From Planctomycetaceae bacterium (GTDB lineage: Bacteria > Planctomycetota > Phycisphaerae > Phycisphaerales > SM1A02), in the NCBI GenBank assembly GCA_947459855.1, contig CANHFL010000071.1:1-6286 (forward strand): 6,286 bases of DNA, given 5' to 3'. Positions 1 through 5,105 of the stretch are shown here, piece after piece; the first letter of the stretch is position 1; every line of letters begins with the position of its first letter. Under the pieces are notes generated by a model. That model worked only from the letters and a program-made list of their open reading frames with translations. It made no database searches and had not been told where the DNA came from. The position numbers were made by a program, and so were the translations under genes.

Positions 1-489
1 GACACAACGACCGCGCCGGGCACTCGCACCGCGGACGCCGCGAAGCAGGCAGGTGCGCCCGCTGCACCCGCGACCGCCACCACCGGTGCCGCGGCGGCGG
101 CGACCGGCCAACCCGCCGCTGCAGGCGCTGCCGCCACCCGTACGGCGACCGCGACGCCGCCCGCTGCACCGGGTGCGGCGACCGCCGCGCCGTCCGCGGC
201 CGGCGGCGATGCGTCAGCGGCGGCACCCGCAGCCTCGGGAACCACGATCCGTCCTTCGCGCGGCAGCCGCGGCCTGGCCACGCACGGCAACCCCGGCGGC
301 TCCAACGAGCCCGAGCCGCCGCCGCCCGCACTGACGGCCAACGAGATCAACGCCATGAGCAAGGAAGAGGCCCGCGACGCGCTGGTGCGCGTCTCGAAGG
401 CCCGCCAGCGCGCGGACCTGGACGACGCGACCAAGGCGCGGCTCAAGGTCGAGTTCGACAACCTGCTGGAGCGCTGCAAGCGCAACTGA
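1..489 (+). CDS. C-terminal part of a low-complexity protein ending in a short helical module (5' end outside window)
   Basis: The reading frame is open from base 1 to the TGA at 487-489 and gives 162 residues; the start lies upstream of the window. Visible residues 1-118 are an extended Ala/Thr/Pro/Gly-rich linker ending in a Glu-Pro-rich stretch, probably disordered. Residues 119-161, from MSKEEARDAL to the end, are charged and heptad-like and should form two helices. This last segment aligns without gaps to the C-terminus of the GspC-like protein encoded at 1147-2088. The stop is 10 bases before the next start, so the gene is probably in one operon with the GspM/PilO-like and GspC-like genes. 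By position it could be the tail of a GspL/PilM/PilN-like component, but no such domain is visible here and I do not assign a function. The alternative frames over this stretch give arginine/proline-rich nonsense. Confidence 0.8.
   Translation, partial: DTTTAPGTRTADAAKQAGAPAAPATATTGAAAAATGQPAAAGAAATRTATATPPAAPGAATAAPSAAGGDASAAAPAASGTTIRPSRGSRGLATHGNPGGSNEPEPPPPALTANEINAMSKEEARDALVRVSKARQRADLDDATKARLKVEFDNLLERCKRN
355..483 (+). repeat. Helical module, copy 1 (protein-level repeat)
   Basis: These 43 codons (visible residues 119-161 of the first protein) align without gaps to the codons at 1906-2034 in the GspC-like gene. I count 13 identical residues of 43 by eye: M, A, R, A, Q, L, D, A, R, L, E, L and R at the same spacing. 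Several further positions are conservative, such as L/I, V/I and K/R. The copy sits at the extreme C-terminus after an Ala/Pro linker, just as copy 2 does. It is likely a helical hairpin around a central LD turn (inference). Confidence 0.55.
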
Positions 490-491
490 GG
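488..491 (+). promoter_or_regulatory. Ribosome binding site for the GspM/PilO-like gene
   Basis: GAGG overlaps the TGA stop of the preceding gene and lies 8 bases before the ATG at 500. It supports that start and suggests translation passes from the first gene to the second. Confidence 0.5.
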
Positions 492-499
492 CGAATGCG

Positions 500-1150
500 A
501 TGACCAACCTCCAAGCCAATTCCGCGACCGTCCGGCGCGAGCCCACCGGCAAGCGATCGCTGGCCGCACAATGGGCGGACCTGAAGGCCCGCTACGCCTC
601 GCTGCCGCGCAGGCAGCAGTGGGTGGTGCTGGCCGCGATCGCGCTGCTCGGCTGGTTCCTCGCCGACACGATCGCGTGGCAGCGTGCGGCCGAGTGGGCG
701 GCGGAGTCCGACCAGATCGAGTCCGCGCTCTCACGCGGCGCCGGTCGGCAGGCCACCGTCACCACGGAACTCAAGCGCGGCGTCGCCACCTACGGCGCGG
801 TGGAGGTTCCCGGCGACGGCGCGCAGGGCCGCGAGGAACTGGCACGCGCGATCAACGACATCGCCAAGAAGCACAAGGTCGCGGGCTACAGCTACGAGGC
901 GCGCACCGGCCAGCGCATGAAGGACGCGGAGGCATCGGTGCTGGGCGGCACGCTGGAGCGGCTGCAGGCCGAGGTGAAGTTCGAAACCACGCCGGACGAG
1001 CTGCCGAAGATCATCGACGAGCTGGAGTCGCACCCGGGCATCGAGGCGATCAGCTCGCTGCGCCTCACCAAGAACGAGCAGGCCCGCAAGATCACCGTGC
1101 AGGCCACGGTCGAGGGCTGGGTCGTCGGCGGATCGCGGGGTGCACGATGA
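500..1150 (+). CDS. GspM/PilO-like inner-membrane assembly protein
   Basis: The product is 216 residues. Residues 1-40 are a cytoplasmic, basic N-terminus with a W25...R31 Y32...R37 R38 pattern resembling the run-in of GspM proteins. One transmembrane helix follows at about 41-59 (WVVLAAIALLGWFLADTIA), then a short helical stretch. The periplasmic part shows an alpha/beta pattern twice: about residues 100-130 (EELARAINDIAKKHKVAGYSY) and about 152-209. In the second, a strand (LQAEVKF), helix (ELPKIIDELES) and two strands (ISSLRLTK, KITVQATVEGWVV) follow each other. That is the ferredoxin-like fold order of the GspM and PilO families. Such proteins dimerise and partner GspL or PilN in the inner-membrane platform. 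The start is supported by GAGG 8 bases upstream. The stop overlaps the next start as ATGA, so translational coupling is likely. Family assignment rests on topology and fold pattern rather than on a strong signature; GspM and PilO cannot be separated here. Confidence 0.72.
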   Translation: MTNLQANSATVRREPTGKRSLAAQWADLKARYASLPRRQQWVVLAAIALLGWFLADTIAWQRAAEWAAESDQIESALSRGAGRQATVTTELKRGVATYGAVEVPGDGAQGREELARAINDIAKKHKVAGYSYEARTGQRMKDAEASVLGGTLERLQAEVKFETTPDELPKIIDELESHPGIEAISSLRLTKNEQARKITVQATVEGWVVGGSRGAR

Positions 1151-2088
1151 AGCTTGACCTGCACCTGCCCTCGGGCGTCCGCTGGTCGGGAACGCTGGTC
1201 GCGGGCACGCTGGTCGCGTGCATCGCCGGCTACCAGGTGGCGGCGCACGGCGTGCCGCTGGTGGCGGCGCTCTTCCGCCCATCGGCGGATCCGAAGGACG
1301 TCGACACGATCACCCCGCTGCTGCCACTGAACGAGCAGGCACACACGACGTACCGAAAGCGGTTCGAGGGCCGGTCGCTCTTCTTTGCGCCGTCCGACTG
1401 GAAGCGCAAGGTGCCGCCGCCGCCGCCCCCGCCCCCGCCTGCCCCGCCGCCGCCGCCGCCGCCGGCACCGATCGAATACACGGGCCCGAAGCCGGTCGGC
1501 ATGCTCGGGTCGATCGTCTATTTCGAGGGCGGCCGCACGATCGAGCTGGGCAAGGAAGGCGACGGCGTCACGGTCGTCGAGATCGTGACCCCCTGGCTGC
1601 TCAAGCTGAAGCACAAGGACCGCGTCTACGACGTGCCGGTCGGCTCGAAGCCGAACGAGTCCCTGTTCAAGCCGCTGGAGTCGGCGTCCACGCCGAGCGG
1701 GATCACCGCCGGCACGTCCGGGGGCCCCAAGTCGGGCGCCGGATCGACCGCCCCGGCGACGACCGGGAAGGGTGCCACGCCCCCTGCCGGAGTCGGAGCC
1801 CAGACCGAGGCCCCGCGCGGTGCCGCGCCGGGGGGGCCGTCCCTGAAGGCCCAGCCGTCGATCCCGGCACCCCCGCCGCCCCTGGCCGCGGGCGACGTGG
1901 CCACGATGGACCTCGCCGCCGTGGAAGCCGCCATCGGCCGGATCGACGGTGCGCTGCAGGTCCCCGGCCTGGATGCCGCCGTACGGACGCGCCTGGAGAG
2001 CGAGCGCCGGGTGCTGGCGATCCGGGCCGCCGAGCTGACCAAGGGCGACCCCGCCCCCCCGGAGCAGCGCCCGGACGGCAATCCCTGA
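1147..2088 (+). CDS. GspC/PilP-like protein: membrane anchor, polyproline rod, homology-region domain, C-terminal helical module
   Basis: The product is 313 residues, starting at the ATG that overlaps the previous stop. The frame is open further upstream, but that part lies out of frame inside the real GspM-like gene. A short cytoplasmic N-terminus precedes one transmembrane helix at about 13-35. A periplasmic segment leads to a proline tract at residues 90-108 (nine P, A, seven P, A, P). Residues 109-166 read as a compact beta domain with glycine-marked strands: GMLGSIVYFEGG, RTIELGKEGDGV, VVEIVTPWLLKLKHKDRVYDV. This is the pattern of the GspC homology region and of PilP, which in studied systems contacts secretin N0. 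A Gly/Ala/Pro linker (about 170-253) and a helical module (254-296) follow. No PDZ or long coiled coil is visible, unlike classical GspC. The gene directly precedes the secretin gene, as in gspC-gspD and pilP-pilQ. GspC-like versus PilP-like is unresolved. Confidence 0.75.
   Translation: MKLDLHLPSGVRWSGTLVAGTLVACIAGYQVAAHGVPLVAALFRPSADPKDVDTITPLLPLNEQAHTTYRKRFEGRSLFFAPSDWKRKVPPPPPPPPPAPPPPPPPAPIEYTGPKPVGMLGSIVYFEGGRTIELGKEGDGVTVVEIVTPWLLKLKHKDRVYDVPVGSKPNESLFKPLESASTPSGITAGTSGGPKSGAGSTAPATTGKGATPPAGVGAQTEAPRGAAPGGPSLKAQPSIPAPPPPLAAGDVATMDLAAVEAAIGRIDGALQVPGLDAAVRTRLESERRVLAIRAAELTKGDPAPPEQRPDGNP
1414..1470 (+). repeat. Polyproline tract in the GspC-like protein
   Basis: Nineteen codons read P x9, A, P x7, A, P (residues 90-108), built mainly from CCG and CCC. 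They lie between the membrane-proximal part and the homology-region-like domain. Such a run should form a stiff polyproline II rod that spaces the domain away from the inner membrane (inference). Confidence 0.85.
1906..2034 (+). repeat. Helical module, copy 2 (protein-level repeat)
   Basis: This covers residues 254-296 of the GspC-like protein, from MDLAAVEAAIGRIDGAL to the region before its last 17 residues. It is preceded by a Pro/Ala/Gly linker and is the ungapped counterpart of the C-terminus encoded at 355-483, with 13 of 43 residues identical by eye. The shared skeleton is A..R...A.Q...LD.A...RL..E...L..R. Confidence 0.55.
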
Positions 2089-2113
2089 CGACTGCCTGAA
2101 CGGCGCAATCCCC

Positions 2114-2150
2114 CGGCCCGTAGGGCGTTCGCCCTCGGCGGCCGTTGTTG
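2114..2150 (+). terminator. Terminator-like hairpin between the GspC-like gene and the secretin gene
   Basis: The outer stem pairs CGGCC (2114-2118) with GGCCG (2140-2144). A two-pair continuation, CG (2119-2120) with CG (2136-2137), leads to the inner stem AGGGC (2122-2126) with GCCCT (2131-2135) around a GTTC loop. The stem has a one-base and a two-base bulge. It is followed by TTGTTG, a weak T-rich tail. It lies 25 bases after the GspC-like stop. It could end or attenuate the upstream transcript, with the secretin made from read-through or its own promoter. Confidence 0.45.
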
Positions 2151-2187
2151 CTGCCGCCCCCCGCCGATTTGCCGATAGATACTCGGA

Positions 2188-2218
2188 CCCCCCACGTCCC
2201 CCCAAGGGGGCCGGCCGG
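2188..2218 (+). other. Leader with C-runs, a G-run and a CCGGCCGG palindrome ahead of the secretin start
   Basis: Two runs of six C (2188-2193 and 2198-2203) precede five G (2206-2210) and a CCGGCCGG palindrome (2211-2218). The palindrome runs into the GGAG ribosome binding site. Either C-run could pair with the G-run, so two alternative small hairpins are possible next to the start. No clear promoter hexamers were found in the gap. The least GC-rich patch is 2166-2183, with GATACT (2178-2183) as a poor -10 candidate lacking a convincing -35. Confidence 0.3.
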
Positions 2219-2220
2219 AG
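2217..2220 (+). promoter_or_regulatory. Ribosome binding site supporting the GTG start of the secretin gene
   Basis: GGAG stands 6 bases before the GTG at 2227. That start gives a complete signal peptide at once (MKNRLTPSIAFLLATLAA...), which makes GTG the right choice although it is not ATG. Confidence 0.65.
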
Positions 2221-2226
2221 ATACCC

Positions 2227-5085
2227 GTGAAGAACCGCCTCACCCCGTCGATCGCCTTCCTGCTCGCGACGCTTGCCGCCCCGGGCGCCGTCCTGGCGTT
2301 CCCCAGCGCGCAGGATGCGCAGCCTTCCTCCTCGCCCGCCGAGGGCAACGGCGGCCTGAACCGCCCGGCCAGCGCCGATGAGCCCGCCGATCCGGCCGCC
2401 GCCCCCGCGGGCAACGCGGCCCCGCCGGCCGGTGCCGCGGCCGAGCGGATGGATGCCGGCCCCGCGAAGGGCCGCAAGGAGGACATGAACACGGAGATGG
2501 TCGGCGTGCAGTTCCGCGACCAGGAGATCAAGCAGCTGATCGACACGATCGCGCTGTGGACCGGCAAGTCGGTGATCCCGAAGCAGACGGCGCTCGCGCC
2601 GATCAAGATCACGGTCGTCAGCGACAAGAAGATGCCGAAGGGCGATGCGCTGAACCTGATCTTCCAGGCGTTCCGCCTGAACGGCCTGGGCGTCGTCGAG
2701 ACCGACGACATGATCCTGATCGACAACCTGACCGAGCTGAACCAGCTGCAGCCGGCCAAGGTCCTGGGGCCGGACGTCGACATCTCGGCGCTGCCCGAGA
2801 ACGGCAACATCGTCATCAAGATCTTCCGCATCAAGAACACCAAGGCATCGCAGGTCTACGAGCGTCTTGGGGACTCGCTGCCCAGCTACGCGTCGCTGCA
2901 GGTCGACAACAACTCGAACCAGATCATCCTGGAGGGCGACATCGCGCTGGCGAAGCGCATCCAGCGACTGATCGACATCCTGGACGTGATGGCCTACGTG
3001 GACGTCCGCACCAAGACGATCAAGCTGCAGTACCAGGATGCGCAGGCGATCTCGGGGATCATCACGGACCTGTTCTCGGCGCGTGCGCCCTCGGGCGGCG
3101 CGTCGACGCCGCGTGCGGGCGGAGCCCCGCAGGGAGGCCAGAACCGGCAGCAGCAGCGCCCGGGCGGACTGGGCGGCGGCGGCGGCGGCGGCGAACTGGT
3201 GGGCACGAGCGAGCAGCTGGTGGTGACGGTGCTGCCGTCGACCAACAGCATGACGATCCGCGCCGAGCCGAACATCATGAAGGAGATCGAGCAGCTGATC
3301 GCGGTGCTCGACACGCCCTCGTCGAAGTCGAGCGAGCAGATCTTCCGGCTCTACGACCTGAAGTACACGGACCCGCTGAAGGTCCAGACGGTGCTGCAGT
3401 CGCTGCTCGAGGGCGGCGGCGGCGCGTCGTCGCGCAGCCGGACCGGCGGTGCCGCGGGCCGCGGCGGCGCCTCGGGCATCCAGCGCATCGGCGGCCTGGG
3501 CGGCGGCGGTGGCGGCGGCGAGAGCGGCGCCGACGTGGCGATCGCCAACATCTTCCGCATCGAGGCGTACCCCGACTCGAACCGCCTGATCGTGGTCAGC
3601 AAGACCCCGCAGAACTTCAAGTGGCTGGACGAGCTGGTGAAGTCGATCGACCAGCCGCTGCAGGCCGGCATGCCGCGGAACATCCCGCTGAAGCACGCGA
3701 GCGCGGTCGAGCTGGCCGAGATCCTGACCGCGCTGCTGGCGCAGAGCGGCACGTCCGCCACGATCCGCGCGCCGGAGTCGGGCCTGACGGGCATCGACAC
3801 GGCGAGCGCCGGCGGCGCCGGTTCGCAGGCTTCCCAGGGCGGCACGACCTCGAGCAACCCGTTCAACAGCGGCAACACGAACCAGGCGGGCGGCGGCCAG
3901 GCCGGCCAGATCCAGTTCCCGTGGCAGTCGAGCCGCGCGGGCGGCGACACCGAGACCGAGGTCAGCGCGCTGGTCGGCAAGAGCCGAGTCGTCCCGAACG
4001 CGGGCCAGAACTCGCTGCTGATCCTGGCGCCGACCGAGATCCAGGAGAGCCTCTCCCGGATCGTCGAGGACCTGGACAAGCCCGGCCGGCAGGTGATGAT
4101 CAACGTGGTGCTGGCCGAGGTCCAGCTGGGCGACGAACTGCAGTTCGGCGTCAAGTGGGGCCCGGGCGTGGTGCCTTCGAACCCGAACAATGCGGTCGTG
4201 ATCAAGCCCGGCACCGACGGCGAGATCTTCTCCGGCTCGAAGAACGACATCTTCCCGCCGGACCTCACGACCTCGGTGCTGAGCTTCGCGGTCGACTCGA
4301 ACGTCGTGCTCCAGGCGCTGGCCGAGGAGACCGCGGTCCGCATCCTGCAGCAGCCGCGCGTCTTCACCAGCGACAACAAGGAGGCGAAGTTCTTCCAGGG
4401 CCAGGACGTGCCCTTCCAGAACTCGAACCTCTCCAACCTGAACACGGGCGGCGGCGTCAATGCGACGTTCGAGCAGATCCCCGTGGGCATCGGCCTGAAC
4501 GTGCGCCCGCGCATCACCAAGGACCGCAACGTCGCGATGCAGATCGAGGTGCTGCTCTCCAACGTGAACAAGACCGCGGTGGGCGTCGGCGACAACCCGG
4601 TCATCGACCGCCGCCAGACCAACACCACGGTCACCGTGAAGAACGGCCAGACGATCGTGCTCTCCGGCATCCGCAAGGAGGAGGAGAACAAGATCAAGAC
4701 CAAGGTGCCCGTGCTGGGCGACACCCCGATCCTGGACTGGGTGTTCGCGAACACCAACAACACGCGGGCGACCACCGAGCTGCTGGTCTTCGTCACCCCG
4801 GTCGTGGTCGACAACCCCGACGAGAACGACCGCAACTACAACGCGGGCGAGCGCGAGCGCCTGCGCGAGCTGGCGAAGCCCCTGGCCGACATGCAGACCG
4901 ACCTGGTTCGCAAGGAGGTCACGGTGGTCAACGACCCGACGGTCACGACCCCGAGCGGCGACCCGCTGAAGCCGATCGAGATCCCGAAGGACCTGCCGGC
5001 GCCGGCACCCGCGCCGACGCCCGCACCCGAGCCCGCGCCGACGCCGGCCCCTGAGCCTGCGCCCAGCCCTGCCCCGAAGCAGTGA
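2227..5085 (+). CDS. gspD: GspD-type secretin, outer-membrane secretion channel
   Basis: The product is 952 residues from a GTG start. Residues 1-24 are a signal peptide with likely cleavage after VLA. Residues 25-90 are a Pro/Ala/Gly linker. N0 lies at about 91-166 (VQFRDQEIKQLIDTIALWTGKSV). Four N1-like ring domains follow: 195-253, 259-362, 369-475 and 482-619. Each ends in the IxxLIxxLD-type helix, for example IQRLIDILD and IEQLIAVLD. The last three carry Gly/Ser-rich inserts (about 286-322, 396-431, 507-578). The secretin domain spans about 620-862, with VMINVVLAEVQLGDELQFGVKW, TSDNKEAKFFQGQDVPFQ, VGIGLNVRPRI and the family signature VPVLGDTPILDWVF at 827-840. A charged S-domain-like tail (863-923) and a Pro/Ala tail (924-952) end the protein. 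Lack of an AMIN domain and several N1-like domains favour GspD over PilQ. It should form the multimeric outer-membrane channel, with N0 facing the GspC-like neighbour. GspD commonly has three N1-like domains, so the fourth is unusual. Confidence 0.95.
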   Translation: MKNRLTPSIAFLLATLAAPGAVLAFPSAQDAQPSSSPAEGNGGLNRPASADEPADPAAAPAGNAAPPAGAAAERMDAGPAKGRKEDMNTEMVGVQFRDQEIKQLIDTIALWTGKSVIPKQTALAPIKITVVSDKKMPKGDALNLIFQAFRLNGLGVVETDDMILIDNLTELNQLQPAKVLGPDVDISALPENGNIVIKIFRIKNTKASQVYERLGDSLPSYASLQVDNNSNQIILEGDIALAKRIQRLIDILDVMAYVDVRTKTIKLQYQDAQAISGIITDLFSARAPSGGASTPRAGGAPQGGQNRQQQRPGGLGGGGGGGELVGTSEQLVVTVLPSTNSMTIRAEPNIMKEIEQLIAVLDTPSSKSSEQIFRLYDLKYTDPLKVQTVLQSLLEGGGGASSRSRTGGAAGRGGASGIQRIGGLGGGGGGGESGADVAIANIFRIEAYPDSNRLIVVSKTPQNFKWLDELVKSIDQPLQAGMPRNIPLKHASAVELAEILTALLAQSGTSATIRAPESGLTGIDTASAGGAGSQASQGGTTSSNPFNSGNTNQAGGGQAGQIQFPWQSSRAGGDTETEVSALVGKSRVVPNAGQNSLLILAPTEIQESLSRIVEDLDKPGRQVMINVVLAEVQLGDELQFGVKWGPGVVPSNPNNAVVIKPGTDGEIFSGSKNDIFPPDLTTSVLSFAVDSNVVLQALAEETAVRILQQPRVFTSDNKEAKFFQGQDVPFQNSNLSNLNTGGGVNATFEQIPVGIGLNVRPRITKDRNVAMQIEVLLSNVNKTAVGVGDNPVIDRRQTNTTVTVKNGQTIVLSGIRKEEENKIKTKVPVLGDTPILDWVFANTNNTRATTELLVFVTPVVVDNPDENDRNYNAGERERLRELAKPLADMQTDLVRKEVTVVNDPTVTTPSGDPLKPIEIPKDLPAPAPAPTPAPEPAPTPAPEPAPSPAPKQ
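3094..3195 (+). repeat. Glycine-rich insert of secretin ring domain 2
   Basis: Residues 290-323 start GGAS and end GGLGGGGGGGE, the last part written with seven GGC codons (3172-3192). The insert sits between the first helix of the domain (DLFSA) and the next strand (LVVTVLP). It aligns with the insert of the following domain at 3418-3522. It is likely a flexible loop in the channel lumen or at the ring surface (inference). Confidence 0.7.
3418..3522 (+). repeat. Glycine-rich insert of secretin ring domain 3
   Basis: Residues 398-432 start GGAS and end GGLGGGGGGGE, the same 11 residues as in the preceding domain. The two 33-base segments 3163-3195 and 3490-3522 differ at three bases, all synonymous. 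With one gap, about 21 of 35 positions of the two inserts match, including the non-glycine S, QR, L and E. Confidence 0.7.
4996..5082 (+). repeat. Pro/Ala tail repeat at the secretin C-terminus
   Basis: Residues 924-952 alternate P with A, T, E or S. The octad PTPAPEPA occurs twice (930-937 and 938-945) and a partial copy PSPAP follows. The tail comes after the S-domain-like segment, where studied GspD proteins bind their pilotin. It may be a flexible or peptidoglycan-reaching extension (inference). Confidence 0.8.
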
Positions 5086-5091
5086 TGCGAC

Positions 5092-5096
5092 AGGGA
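5092..5096 (+). promoter_or_regulatory. Ribosome binding site for the lipoprotein gene
   Basis: AGGGA stands 9 bases before the ATG at 5106. It favours this start over the in-frame ATG at 5085, which overlaps the secretin stop as TGATG and would place the ribosome binding site inside the coding region. Confidence 0.5.
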
Positions 5097-5105
5097 CGGC
5101 GGACC

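Noticed and set aside
53..334. A plus-strand frame in the first 350 bases
   Set aside because: The product is almost only Arg and Pro. The frame ending at 489 continues across the same region and ends in a structured segment.
571..1146. Upstream extension of the GspC-like frame to 571
   Set aside because: This part lies out of frame within the GspM/PilO-like gene and is Arg/Gly-rich. The ATG at 1147 gives an immediate membrane anchor and the common ATGA overlap.
2166..2183. Promoter for the secretin gene
   Set aside because: Only a poor -10 match (GATACT) is present with no -35 at suitable spacing, so I do not list it as a promoter.
3172..3192. (GGC)7 run as a phase-variable repeat
   Set aside because: A three-base unit changes length without shifting the frame, so it would not switch the gene on or off; it only encodes a glycine loop.
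2556..5054. An 832-codon plus-strand frame inside the secretin gene
   Set aside because: It is a +1 shadow of the secretin frame; the product is rich in Arg, Gly, Pro and Asp and has no motif.
5085..5105. ATG at 5085 as the start of the lipoprotein
   Set aside because: It overlaps the secretin stop as TGATG and cannot be excluded, but the ATG at 5106 has AGGGA at a good distance and gives a more typical lipoprotein signal.
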